From: CAZLIC01 sp964559535
Lineage (GTDB): Bacteria; Pseudomonadota; Alphaproteobacteria; Rhodobacterales; Rhodobacteraceae
DNA length: 24,867 bases
NCBI GenBank assembly: GCA_964559535.1
Contig: CAZLIC010000071.1
Coordinates: forward strand, 1 to 24,867
Direction of reading: 5' to 3'
Position 1 is the first letter of the stretch. Each line of letters opens with the position of its first letter. This document shows positions 7,452 to 15,380 of the stretch, piece by piece. A model generated the notes under the pieces. It had not been told where the DNA came from. It worked only from the letters and a program-made list of their open reading frames with translations, and searched no databases. The position numbers and the translations under genes were made by a program.

Positions 7452-7975
7452 CAGCGCTGATCCGTCCTTTGCAGTGCCGCCTCGTCATATCCGTTGGCGC
7501 GGAACACCACCTGTGCCGCACGGCGCTGTTCCGGGCCAAATCTGCGGTCGCGGTGCAGCACCCAGCCCAGGTCGCGCGCGAGCGTGCCCAGGTACAGCGT
7601 CCGCCCGTTGTCGGCCGTGCCCAGCACCCACAACTCGCCCCGGAACGGCACCCCTTCCAGCTTGACCTTCAGGCGACCGGGCTTGAAGGGCGTTGCCACG
7701 CCGCGAATGTCCGACACCACGCCATCCCTGCGGCAGCGGTTCACCAGGTCCAGCGCGCCATCGGGGCGCGGCGTGTAGGTGGTGGTCACATGCGTGCAGT
7801 CGCGCTGAAAGACGGCGGGCAGCCGCATCACCTCGTACCAGGTGCCGGCCATGAATTGCGGTGTCACCGCATAGAGCGCCTGCGGATCACTCCACTGTCG
7901 CGAAGACGGGGTCTGCGGCACGCAGGCGGCCAGGGCCAGCGCGAACAAGGCGGCAAGGCGGGGCGTCAGGGGCAT
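7451..7975 (-). CDS. blc: Lipocalin-family lipoprotein (Blc-like)
   Basis: A 174-residue lipoprotein. The signal peptide MPLTPRLAALFALALAAC ends in a lipobox (ALAA|C, Cys18). The mature part has lipocalin signatures: GTWYEVMRLP near residue 45, TYTPRPDGALDLVNRC, LWVLGTADNGRTLYLGTL, and a C-terminal helix with YDEAAL. Bacterial Blc proteins bind lipids or lysophospholipids at the outer membrane. I chose the ATG at 7975, which has AGAGG 6 bases before it; the frame is open further upstream, but that stretch is the promoter region. The stop overlaps the start of the carnitine fusion gene by one base, so this is the first gene of that unit. A link to carnitine or acyl-carnitine uptake is inference only. 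Confidence 0.87.
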   Translation of the reverse strand: MPLTPRLAALFALALAACVPQTPSSRQWSDPQALYAVTPQFMAGTWYEVMRLPAVFQRDCTHVTTTYTPRPDGALDLVNRCRRDGVVSDIRGVATPFKPGRLKVKLEGVPFRGELWVLGTADNGRTLYLGTLARDLGWVLHRDRRFGPEQRRAAQVVFRANGYDEAALQRTDQR

Positions 7976-8065
7976 GGGAACCTCTTTTCGGGCTGCAGCA
8001 TAGCGGACGTGGGGTGGGGCGCAGGCGGAAACCGGACGTGCCATGCACCGGAAGCGGCACGGCGC

Positions 8066-8114
8066 ATTTGCAAATCTGCTGCAAAACCCGGCCTGCAAAT
8101 TGCAAATCCGCAAA
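8066..8114. promoter_or_regulatory. GCAAA/TTTGC motif array upstream of lipocalin-carnitine unit
   Basis: Five copies of GCAAA (TTTGC on the minus strand) occur at 8070-8074, 8081-8085, 8095-8099, 8102-8106 and 8110-8114. The first lies in the 10-base palindrome ATTTGCAAAT (8066-8075), and the third and fourth form a direct repeat TGCAAAT TGCAAAT. The array sits 90-140 bases upstream of the lipocalin start, in a locally AT-richer patch. A TATGCT that could be a -10 element lies at 7997-8002 (minus strand), with a poor -35, as expected for an activated promoter. TTTGCAAA is the half-site reported for RamB/ScfR-type regulators (for example PccR) that sense acyl-CoA levels. Confidence 0.5.
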
Positions 8115-8125
8115 CCGGCACGGGG

Positions 8126-8605
8126 TCAGTCCCCCGGATGCTGCGGCGCGCGGCCCGACGGCGCGGCATAGGGCCGGGTCACATCGCGCAGCGTGACATC
8201 CAGCGCCTCGACATCCAGGGTCAGCGCGGCAGTGCCCGCCATGGTGATGTTCACCAGCCCCGTCCCGTCCTCGCCCGGGACCCAGCCCAGCGCCAGAACC
8301 GACAGGATCGTCCCGCCATCGCGCCGGTCGATGCCCCAGCTGCGGATGGCCCGCACGTCGCGCACCACCAGCACCGACCGCACCCGCTCGACCGCCCGCC
8401 GTTCGGCCCGCGCCGCGTCACGGTCTTCCCAGCGGAAGCGGTTCACCAGCATGGCAAACCGCCGCCGCTGCCGGTCCCATGACATGTCGGTGGCCGCCAG
8501 GATGGCATCCTGCAGCAGCGCCGACATCACCAAGAGGTCGCGCGCATCTTCGGCGCCCAGGTACAGCGGCCGTTCCGCCCCGTCCTGGAAGCGCGCATCG
8601 GTCAT
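8126..8605 (-). CDS. DUF2948 family protein
   Basis: This 159-residue soluble protein matches the DUF2948 family, which as I recall is mostly alphaproteobacterial. It starts MTDARFQDGAERPLYLGAEDARDLLVMSALLQDA and contains ATDMSWDRQRRRFAMLVNRFRWED, then RVRSVLVVRDVRAIRSWGI, all typical of the family. The ATG at 8605 overlaps the murA stop as ATGA, so it is translated with murA. The function is unknown; the conserved murA linkage is the only clue and would fit a role in growth or envelope synthesis. The C-terminus after VTRPYA is a short Pro/Gly tail. Confidence 0.88.
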   Translation of the reverse strand: MTDARFQDGAERPLYLGAEDARDLLVMSALLQDAILAATDMSWDRQRRRFAMLVNRFRWEDRDAARAERRAVERVRSVLVVRDVRAIRSWGIDRRDGGTILSVLALGWVPGEDGTGLVNITMAGTAALTLDVEALDVTLRDVTRPYAAPSGRAPQHPGD

Positions 8606-9870
8606 GCGCTGATCCGCTCGATATGGGCCCCCACCGCGCGCAGCTTTTCCTCGACATGTTCATAGCCGCGGTCCAGATGGTATACCCGGCTGACCACGGT
8701 TTCGCCTTCGGCCGCAAGCCCTGCCAGAATCAGCGAAACCGAGGCGCGCAGGTCGGTGGCCATCACCGGCGCGCCGCGCAGTCTTTCAACACCCGTGACC
8801 TTCGCCGTACCGCCGTGCACGTCGATGCGCGCTCCCATCCGCATCAGTTCGGGGGCATGCATGAAGCGGTTCTCGAAGATCCGCTCTTCCAGCACGCTGG
8901 TGCCCTCGGCAGTGCACAAGAGCGCCATCATCTGCGCCTGCAGGTCGGTGGGAAAGCCGGGGAAGGGTTCGGTGACGACGTTCACCGCATGCACACGCCC
9001 GTTGTTGCGCGACACTTTCAGGCCGCGGTCGGTTTCGGTGACCGCAACACCCGCCTCGGACAGCCTTTCGACAAAGGATTCCACCAGGTCCAGCCGACCG
9101 CCGATGCATTCCACCTCGCCACCGCAGATCGCCGGGGCCAGCATGTAGGTGCCCAGCTCAATCCGGTCGGCCACCACGGTGTGGGTAGCGCCGTGCAGGG
9201 AATCGGTGCCTTCGATGGTGATCGTTCCGGTGCCTTCACCTTCCAGTTTCGCGCCCATGGCGCGCAGGCAGCGGGCCAGGTCGACGATCTCGGGTTCGCG
9301 CGCGGCATTGCGGATTTCCGTGGTGCCGCGGGCCAGCGTGGCGGCCAGCAGCGCGTTTTCCGTGGCGCCCACCGACACGAACGGAAATTCGATCACCGCC
9401 CCCTTCAGCCGCCCCGACGGCGCGCGGGCATGCACATAGCCGTCGCGCAGGTCCATCTCGGCGCCCATGGCTTCCAGTGCCTTCAGATGCAGGTCAACGG
9501 GCCGCGCGCCGATGGCGCAGCCGCCCGGCAGCGACACCACCGCCTGCCCGTCGCGCGCCAGAAGCGGCCCGAGGACAAGGATCGACGCCCGCATCTTGCG
9601 CACGATGTCATAGTCCGCCCGCGCGCCGTTCAGCGCATGCGACGACAGCGCGATGACCTGCCCGCGCTGCAGCGTGGTGACCTCGGCCCCCAGCGACTGC
9701 AACAGGTGCGACATGGTGCGGATGTCCGACAGGCGCGGCGCATTGGTCAGCGTCAGCGGCTGGTCGGTCAAGAGCGTGGCAGGCATCAGCGTGAGGCAGG
9801 CGTTCTTGGCCCCGGCGATGGGGATCTGCCCGTGCAGCGCGCCGTTGCCGCGGATCAGGATTGAATCCAT
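8602..9870 (-). CDS. murA: UDP-N-acetylglucosamine 1-carboxyvinyltransferase (MurA)
   Basis: MurA (422 aa) transfers enolpyruvate from PEP to UDP-GlcNAc, the first committed cytoplasmic step of peptidoglycan synthesis. The conserved AKNACL (21-26) includes the Lys/Asn that bind substrate. LPGGCAIGARPVDLHL (115-130) holds Cys118, the residue attacked by fosfomycin, so this enzyme should be fosfomycin-sensitive in principle. GFPTDLQAQMMALL and RVYHLDRGYEHVEEKLRAVGA near the C-terminus are also typical. Length is normal. I chose the ATG at 9870, giving MDSILIRGNG, rather than the start six codons upstream; AAGGGG lies about 10 bases before it. A small basic-protein gene ends one base before this start, and the DUF2948 gene overlaps the stop by four bases, so the three form one unit. 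Confidence 0.98.
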   Translation of the reverse strand: MDSILIRGNGALHGQIPIAGAKNACLTLMPATLLTDQPLTLTNAPRLSDIRTMSHLLQSLGAEVTTLQRGQVIALSSHALNGARADYDIVRKMRASILVLGPLLARDGQAVVSLPGGCAIGARPVDLHLKALEAMGAEMDLRDGYVHARAPSGRLKGAVIEFPFVSVGATENALLAATLARGTTEIRNAAREPEIVDLARCLRAMGAKLEGEGTGTITIEGTDSLHGATHTVVADRIELGTYMLAPAICGGEVECIGGRLDLVESFVERLSEAGVAVTETDRGLKVSRNNGRVHAVNVVTEPFPGFPTDLQAQMMALLCTAEGTSVLEERIFENRFMHAPELMRMGARIDVHGGTAKVTGVERLRGAPVMATDLRASVSLILAGLAAEGETVVSRVYHLDRGYEHVEEKLRAVGAHIERISA

Positions 9871-9871
9871 G

Positions 9872-10033
9872 TCAGTCTGCCCCTTCACTGCCCTTGTCGT
9901 TGTCGGTTTCCGCCCGGGCCTTTGCCTGTGCCTTGCGCCGCGCCATGTTGGCCTTCAACGCCGCCTTCAACCGCTGTTCCTTGGGCGGTGCGGGCGGCCG
10001 CGCGGGCCTTTCTGCAGGGGTCGGGTCGGTCAT
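9872..10033 (-). CDS. Small basic protein upstream of murA (53 aa)
   Basis: A 53-residue frame starts with ATG at 10033 and ends with TGA at 9872-9874, one base before the murA start. The sequence has a Pro-rich N-terminus (ERPARPPAPPKEQR), a Lys/Arg/Ala helix (RLKAALKANMARRKAQAKAR) and an acidic tail (AETDNDKGSEGAD). AGGA is found 8 bases before the ATG. The tight packing with murA and the sequence pattern (KANMARRKAQ, which I believe recurs in short rhodobacterial proteins) support a real gene. There is no membrane segment. The basic helix might bind nucleic acid or ribosome, but that is a guess; function unknown. Confidence 0.7.
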   Translation of the reverse strand: MTDPTPAERPARPPAPPKEQRLKAALKANMARRKAQAKARAETDNDKGSEGAD

Positions 10034-10088
10034 GCGGCGTTCCTAGCGCAGCGCGGGCACAGGGTCCAGTCGCCGGGGCCATTCGGGC

Positions 10089-10117
10089 TTGCACGCGCCC
10101 CCGAACGCGGCTATTCC
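10089..10117 (+). promoter_or_regulatory. Candidate promoter for tRNA-Thr
   Basis: TTGCAC (10089-10094), a 17-base spacer and TATTCC (10112-10117) resemble a sigma70 -35/-10 pair. It lies about 36 bases before the mature tRNA 5' end, a plausible leader length. Confidence 0.4.
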
Positions 10118-10153
10118 GCCCGCGTCACGGCGCCACCCGGCCCGCGACCCGGC

Positions 10154-10228
<75 letters not shown>

Positions 10229-10329
10229 TTCAACAGCTTGAAAGCGCTGGAAGATGGCGAACGGCTGCAGGCGGGGCCGCGGGGCGTGTGATGCGGCCTG
10301 TGCGCGGCGTTTACCGTGGGGAAGAAGAT

Positions 10330-10358
10330 TTGACACACACGGAACCCTGCCGCTAGGT
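10330..10358 (+). promoter_or_regulatory. Sigma70-type promoter upstream of tmm
   Basis: A perfect -35 TTGACA (10330-10335), a 17-base spacer and CTAGGT (10353-10358; or TAGGTT one base later) precede tmm. The predicted transcript start gives a 5' leader of about 50 bases to the ATG at 10418. This is the clearest promoter-like sequence in the window. Confidence 0.55.
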
Positions 10359-10417
10359 TTGCGACCTGAAACGGGGTGCAGACGTGGAACGGCACCGGTC
10401 AGCATCTGGAGGGAAGA

Positions 10418-11761
10418 ATGGCGAAGAAGGTTGCGGTCATCGGTGCGGGGCCCTCGGGCCTGGCGCAGTTGCGGGCTTTTCAGTCGGCCAAGGCCAAGGG
10501 CGCCGATATTCCCGAGGTTGTCTGCTTCGAGAAGCAGTCGAACTGGGGGGGCCTGTGGAACTACACCTGGCGCACCGGACTGGATGAGCATGGCGAGCCG
10601 GTGCATTGCAGCATGTACCGCTACCTTTGGTCCAACGGTCCGAAAGAGGGCCTCGAGTTTGCGGACTATTCGTTCGAGGAGCATTTCGGCAAGCAGATCG
10701 GCAGTTATCCGCCCCGCGCGGTGCTGTTCGACTATATCGAAGGCCGGGTAAAGAAGGCAGGCGTGCGCGACTGGATCCGGTTTTCCACCACCATCCGCAT
10801 GGTCAAGTACAACGAGGCCAGCGGGACGTTCACCGTGACCGCGCATGACCTGAAGAACGACCGGATGTATGACGAGGAGTTCGACAACGTGGTGGTGGCC
10901 AGCGGCCACTTCAGCGTGCCGAACGTGCCGGAATACCCGGGCTTCGACCGATTCAACGGCCGCGTCCTGCATGCGCATGACTTCCGCGACGCGCGCGAGT
11001 TCACCGGCAAGGACCTGTTGGTCATGGGCACGTCCTATTCGGCCGAGGACGTGGGGAGCCAGTGCTGGAAGTACGGGGCAAAGTCGGTCACCAGCACGTA
11101 CCGCCGCGCGCCGATGGGGTTCAAGTGGCCGGCCAACTGGGAAGAAAAGCCCGGGCTTAGCCATGTGGACGAGAACACCGCCTATTTCGGCGACGGCACG
11201 TCGAAAAAGATCGACGCCATCATCCTGTGCACCGGCTACAAGCACCACTTCCCGTTCCTGCCCGACGACCTGCGGCTGAAGACCGCAAACCGGCTGGCAA
11301 CCGCGGACCTGTACAAGGGCGTGGCCTGGGTCCGCAATCCGAAGCTGTTCTTCCTGGGCATGCAGGACCAGTGGTTCACCTTCAACATGTTCGACGCCCA
11401 GGCCTGGTGGGTGCGCGACGCGATCATGGGGCGCATCGCCGTTCCGGCCGACACGGCCGCGCTGCAGAAGGACGTGGCCGACCGCATTGCAGGCGAAGAC
11501 GCGGGCCAGGACGCGCATGACGCGATCCACTATCAGGGCGAGTACGTGAAGGAGCTGATTGCCGAGACCGACTATCCGTCCTTCGACGTCGACGGAGCCT
11601 GCCAGGCCTTCTACGACTGGAAGGACCACAAGAAGGTCGACATCATGACCTTCCGCGACAATGCCTACAAGTCGGTGATCACCGGAACCATGGCCCCTGT
11701 CCACCACACGCCCTGGAAGGACGCGCTGGAGGATTCCATGGAAAGCTACCTGCGCAACTGA
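10418..11761 (+). CDS. tmm: Trimethylamine monooxygenase (flavin-containing monooxygenase)
   Basis: A 447-residue class B flavin monooxygenase that N-oxidises trimethylamine to TMAO with NADPH and O2; close relatives also oxidise dimethylsulfide to DMSO. The FAD motif GAGPSG is at 9-14, the FMO fingerprint FNGRVLHAHDF at 179-189, and the NADPH motif GTSYSAED at 204-211. Asn73 in LWSNGPKEGLEF corresponds to the catalytic Asn of bacterial Tmm structures. Blocks such as NWGGLWNYTWRTGLDE, MYRYLWSNGPKE, CTGYKHHFPFLPDDLRLKT and SVITGTMAPVHHTPWKDAL match the Tmm subgroup rather than generic FMOs. The ATG at 10418 has GGAGGGAAGA directly before it; the longer frame from 10376 lacks this. It is a solitary gene, without the TMAO demethylase (tdm) that often neighbours it. 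Transcription probably starts at the TTGACA promoter and ends at the shared hairpin at 11771-11806. Confidence 0.95.
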   Translation: MAKKVAVIGAGPSGLAQLRAFQSAKAKGADIPEVVCFEKQSNWGGLWNYTWRTGLDEHGEPVHCSMYRYLWSNGPKEGLEFADYSFEEHFGKQIGSYPPRAVLFDYIEGRVKKAGVRDWIRFSTTIRMVKYNEASGTFTVTAHDLKNDRMYDEEFDNVVVASGHFSVPNVPEYPGFDRFNGRVLHAHDFRDAREFTGKDLLVMGTSYSAEDVGSQCWKYGAKSVTSTYRRAPMGFKWPANWEEKPGLSHVDENTAYFGDGTSKKIDAIILCTGYKHHFPFLPDDLRLKTANRLATADLYKGVAWVRNPKLFFLGMQDQWFTFNMFDAQAWWVRDAIMGRIAVPADTAALQKDVADRIAGEDAGQDAHDAIHYQGEYVKELIAETDYPSFDVDGACQAFYDWKDHKKVDIMTFRDNAYKSVITGTMAPVHHTPWKDALEDSMESYLRN

Positions 11762-11770
11762 CGCGTCCAC

Positions 11771-11806
11771 GGCGGCGGGCGGTCCACCGCCCTGCCGCCC
11801 GCCGCC
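11771..11806. terminator. Bidirectional hairpin between tmm and glutamate dehydrogenase
   Basis: GGCGGCGGGCGG (11771-11782) and CCGCCCGCCGCC (11795-11806) form a perfect 12-base GC-only stem around a 12-base loop. It lies between the two convergent stop codons, so it can serve both strands. There is no U-tract. Confidence 0.55.
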
Positions 11807-11824
11807 CTGCCGCCTGCCTGCGCG

Positions 11825-13255
11825 TCACAGCCCCTTCGATCGATAGCTGTCGGCAACCCGCCCGATGGCCACGATGTAGGCCGCCACCCGCAGGTCCTCC
11901 ACGCCCTCGCGCCCCAGCCAAACCTCGCGCATCGACTGGTAGGCGGTGCGCATTGTGTCATCCAGGCCCGAGCGGACCAGCGCCAGCTCGTCCGAGCCTT
12001 CCAGGAATTTCGCCTTGAAATCGGGCGACAGCGTCCAGCCCAGGCCCTGATCGGCCGACAGCCGCTCCAGTTCCTCGACCATGAGCCGCGACCGCGCCTC
12101 CTCGGCGCGGCGCTGCATGCGGCCGAACCGGATATGCGACAGGTTCTTCACCCATTCGAAATACGACACCGTCACGCCGCCTGCATTGGCGTACATGTCG
12201 GGAATGATGACGCAGCCCTTCTGCCGCAGGATTTCGTCCGCGCCGAAGGTCACCGGGCCGTTCGCCGCCTCGACAATCAGCGGCGCCTTGATGGCGACCG
12301 CATTGCCGCGGTGGATCACGGCTTCCATCGCCGCCGGGATCAGGATGTCGCAGTCCTGTTCCAGGATCGCGGCGCCGTGCGGGGTGAAGTCGGCTTCGGG
12401 GTAGCCCTGCACCGTACCGTGTTTCACGATCCACTGCCGCAGGTCCTCGATGCGCACGCCCCGCGGGTCGATCACCGCACCGTCGCGCTCGATCACGGCG
12501 GTCACGCGGCAGCCATCCTCCTCGGACAGGAACCTGGCGGCGTGATAGCCGACGTTGCCCAGCCCCTGCACGATCACCCGCTTGCCGTCCAAGCCCCCCG
12601 AAAGCCGCGCCCGCGCCACGTCCTCGGGGTGGCGGAAGAACTCGCGCAGCGCATACTGCACGCCGCGGCCCGTCGCCTCGACCCGGCCCTTGATGCCGCC
12701 CGCATGCGGCGGCTTGCCGGTGACGCAGGCGTTGCCGTTGATGTCGGTGGTGTTCATCCGCTTGTACTGGTCGGCAATCCAGGCCATCTCGCGCTCGCCC
12801 GTGCCCATGTCGGGGGCGGGCACGTTCTGCGCCGGATGGATCAGGTCGCGCTTGATCAGCTCATAGGCAAAGCGGCGGGTGATCTGTTCCAGCTCGTGCT
12901 CGTCCCAGGCGCGCGGGTCGATGCACAGCCCGCCCTTCGACCCGCCGAAGGGCGTTTCCACCAGCGCGCACTTGTAGGTCATCAGCGCCGCCAGCGCCTC
13001 GACCTCGTCCTGGCTGACGCTCAGCGCATAGCGGATGCCGCCCTTCACGGGCTCCATGTGTTCGGAATGGACCGACCGATAGCCGGTGAAGGTGTGGATC
13101 GCGCCGCGCATCCGCACCCCGAAGCGCACGGTGTAGGTCGAGTTGCAGACCCGGATCTTCTCCTCCAGCCCCGGGCCGAGGTCCATCAGGCGAACCGCCC
13201 GGTTGAACATCAGATCGACCGACTGCCGAAAGCTCGGCTCGCCCTGTACTTGCAT
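11825..13255 (-). CDS. gdhA: Glutamate dehydrogenase (Glu/Leu/Phe/Val dehydrogenase family)
   Basis: A 476-residue cytoplasmic enzyme interconverting glutamate with 2-oxoglutarate and ammonia. The catalytic region has PVKGGIRY with Lys71, MTYKCALVETPFGGSKGG with Lys95 and Lys107, and PAPDMGTGEREMAW with Asp149. The Rossmann motif GLGNVG is at 231-236, followed by the family-typical PDMYANAGGVTVSYFEWVKN. These residues fit glutamate rather than branched-chain dehydrogenases, though substrate and NAD/NADP preference are not certain. I chose the ATG at 13255 because GGGAGGA lies just upstream; a TTG at 13270 is in frame but overlaps that site. It is convergent with tmm, whose substrate pathway releases ammonia or methylamines. 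The upstream region contains an inverted repeat (13339-13355) that could be an operator. Confidence 0.95.
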   Translation of the reverse strand: MQVQGEPSFRQSVDLMFNRAVRLMDLGPGLEEKIRVCNSTYTVRFGVRMRGAIHTFTGYRSVHSEHMEPVKGGIRYALSVSQDEVEALAALMTYKCALVETPFGGSKGGLCIDPRAWDEHELEQITRRFAYELIKRDLIHPAQNVPAPDMGTGEREMAWIADQYKRMNTTDINGNACVTGKPPHAGGIKGRVEATGRGVQYALREFFRHPEDVARARLSGGLDGKRVIVQGLGNVGYHAARFLSEEDGCRVTAVIERDGAVIDPRGVRIEDLRQWIVKHGTVQGYPEADFTPHGAAILEQDCDILIPAAMEAVIHRGNAVAIKAPLIVEAANGPVTFGADEILRQKGCVIIPDMYANAGGVTVSYFEWVKNLSHIRFGRMQRRAEEARSRLMVEELERLSADQGLGWTLSPDFKAKFLEGSDELALVRSGLDDTMRTAYQSMREVWLGREGVEDLRVAAYIVAIGRVADSYRSKGL

Positions 13256-13733
13256 CGCCGTTCCTCCCAAAACGACGGACGCCCGGCTGCGCCCGCGGGC
13301 AGCCTACGCTGTCGCCGGGTCGATGGCACGCACCAAACTGCCCAATTTCTGGGCATCCTGTCCATCGCGTGCGGTCCGGCCGTACGCGGTGATTCGACGG
13401 CAGGGCAAATGGCGCAGTCCGGTGCGCGTGGAACCTGGACGTTGGGTTAACGGCTTGTCGCGGATCGTCGGCACTTGCCGCAACAGAGGAACCCGTTCTG
13501 TTCATCCTATGCCAACAGTCACGGGCCTGTTGGCGCATCGTTTCCGGCTGTGTCGACTTTCCCTTATCCGGATGGAATTGCGCCACAAATTTGCCCCAGG
13601 ACCTACCTCAACTGTCGGTCGGCGCGTGCTGTGGGTGGGTGGGTGAATGCCCGTCCCCGGCTTGGCGCGCCAGCCAGACCTGTTTCCGGCCCCGCCGGAG
13701 TAGCTTGTGACCGCACCGAGGAAAGGACCAGTC
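13256..13733. other. Divergent intergenic region, no gene seen
   Basis: This 478-base stretch separates the divergent glutamate dehydrogenase and Tad-like genes. I found no convincing gene; open frames here are short or are the antisense of neighbours. It holds the inverted repeat TGCCCA-ATTTC-TGGGCA at 13339-13355, about 85 bases before the dehydrogenase start, and a lone GGTTAACGG near 13444. A run GGGTGGGTGGG occurs near 13633-13643. The start of the Tad-like unit is preceded by GAGGAAAGGA. Both promoters must lie here, but no consensus pair stands out. Confidence 0.6.
13339..13355. promoter_or_regulatory. Inverted repeat, possible operator of glutamate dehydrogenase
   Basis: TGCCCA and TGGGCA form perfect 6-base arms around a 5-base AT-rich centre (ATTTC), about 85 bases upstream of the dehydrogenase ATG. 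The geometry suits a dimeric regulator; the regulator is unknown. Confidence 0.3.
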
Positions 13734-15380
13734 ATGAACTGCCTTCGCCTGCTCAACGACCGCCTTCGCGCATTCCGTCGCGAGGAGGACGGCATGTTGA
13801 TGATCTTCGTGCTGTTCCTTCTCCTCCTGATGATGATGCTGGGCGGTCTTGCTGTTGACCTCATGCGCTATGAACAGCGTCGCGTGGCCCTGCAGCAGAC
13901 GGTCGACCGGGCCGTGCTGGCCGCCGCCAGCATGACGCAGGAACTTGATGCCACCGACGTGGTGAACGATTACTTCCAGAAGGCGGGCCTGTCCGATTAC
14001 CTGCAGGGCGTGAACGTGGACGAGGGCGTGAACTTCAAGATCGTGCAGGCCGACGCGCATGCCGATCTGAACCCGTTCTTCTCGCAGATGATGGGGATCG
14101 ACGAGCTGGATGTGCCGGCCAACAGCGCCGCCGAGCAGCGCATCACCAACGTCGAGATCATGATGGTCCTGGACGTGTCCGGCTCGATGAACGAAGCCAC
14201 GGGCAGCACAACCAAGATCGCGGCGCTGCGGTCGGCGGCGATGGAGTTCGTGGACACGGTCAAGGCCAACGACGTCGAGAACCGGATCAGCATCACCATC
14301 GTGCCCTACAACGCGCAGGTGAACATTCCCGCCGTACTGCGCGACAAGTACAATATCACGAACCAGCACGGGCTGGTCGGCGCGAATTGCGTCGAGTTCC
14401 CGTCCTCGGCCTTCAGCTCACTGACCTTGTCGCGCAGCACGCCCTACCCGATGTACGCCTTCTCGGACCTGACCGGTTCGACCGACACCGGTAACTACTA
14501 CACGGCGTGGAGCGACACGAACTATGGGCGGATGAACCAGAGCGCCTCGTTCTGCCGGCTTGGCGCGCAGAACCAGGTCCGCCTGCCGACCGACAGCCAG
14601 ACCACGGCGCGCAACGCCATCGCCGGCCTGACGGCCGCGGGCAACACCTCGATCACGCTGGGCATGAAATGGGGCGTCGCGCTGATCGACCCCGCCGCCC
14701 GCCCGATGATGGCCGAATTGATTTCCGAAGGCCAGATTCCGGCCTCTTACGCGGGTCGCCCGTACGACTGGGTGGACGAGGATTCGATGAAGGTCGTCAT
14801 CGTGATGACCGACGGCGACCATGTCGAACACATGCGCGTCAACGACACCTACAAGACCGGTCTTTCGCCGATCTACAAGTCGACGGGCGATGGCAACTAT
14901 TCGATCCGGCATACGACGGGACGTCCTGCCATTGCCGGCGCGAACGAATACTGGGTGCCCCACCGCAACGAATGGCGTTCTTCGGCGTGGAACAGCGGCT
15001 CGGGCGTGACGCAGCAGCAGTGGCAGCAGGTGTGGCAGTCGCAGCGGATGCGCTGGGTGGCCTGGCAACTGTACGCCCGCGCCCTGGGCACGTCCTCGAC
15101 GACGCGCACCAACATCAACAACACCTGGATCAGCAACTTCCGCTCCACCTGGATGACCGAAGGCAACATGGACACGACGATGCTCCAGTCCTGCACGCAG
15201 GCAAAGGCCAACGACGTGATCATCTATGGCATCGCGTTCGAGGCGCCGTCGCAGGGCCAGTATGTCATCAGCAACTGCGCCTCGTCGGCCGCGCACTACT
15301 TCAACGCGACGGGTCTGGAGATCCAGACGGCGTTCCGCGCCATCGCGTCGAACATCAGCCAACTGAGGCTGACACAATGA
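13734..15380 (+). CDS. TadG-like membrane protein with vWA domain
   Basis: A 548-residue exported or membrane-anchored protein. A basic N-terminus is followed by a strong helix at about 21-42 (MLMIFVLFLLLLMMMLGGLA) and the TadE/TadG-type segment DLMRYEQRRVALQQTVDRAVLAAA. The vWA domain begins around 140 with the metal-ion (MIDAS) motif DVSGSM at 147-152; VVIVMTDGD at 354-362 is another vWA strand. A long Ser/Thr/Asn/Trp-rich insertion lies between them and beyond. Such proteins accompany Flp/Tad pili or act as surface adhesins. I chose the ATG at 13734 (AAAGGA before it) over a GTG nine codons upstream. It overlaps the next gene by ATGA. No Flp pilin, TadA ATPase or RcpA secretin is in the window. 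Confidence 0.88.
   Translation: MNCLRLLNDRLRAFRREEDGMLMIFVLFLLLLMMMLGGLAVDLMRYEQRRVALQQTVDRAVLAAASMTQELDATDVVNDYFQKAGLSDYLQGVNVDEGVNFKIVQADAHADLNPFFSQMMGIDELDVPANSAAEQRITNVEIMMVLDVSGSMNEATGSTTKIAALRSAAMEFVDTVKANDVENRISITIVPYNAQVNIPAVLRDKYNITNQHGLVGANCVEFPSSAFSSLTLSRSTPYPMYAFSDLTGSTDTGNYYTAWSDTNYGRMNQSASFCRLGAQNQVRLPTDSQTTARNAIAGLTAAGNTSITLGMKWGVALIDPAARPMMAELISEGQIPASYAGRPYDWVDEDSMKVVIVMTDGDHVEHMRVNDTYKTGLSPIYKSTGDGNYSIRHTTGRPAIAGANEYWVPHRNEWRSSAWNSGSGVTQQQWQQVWQSQRMRWVAWQLYARALGTSSTTRTNINNTWISNFRSTWMTEGNMDTTMLQSCTQAKANDVIIYGIAFEAPSQGQYVISNCASSAAHYFNATGLEIQTAFRAIASNISQLRLTQ

Noticed and set aside
5361..7460. A 699-codon plus-strand open frame
   Set aside because: Antisense to the GMC and carnitine genes, which have complete family motifs. 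No recognisable domain in the plus frame.
13631..13645. G-quadruplex-like run GGGTGGGTGGG
   Set aside because: Only three G-runs are adjacent; a fourth suitable run is missing, so the call is weak.
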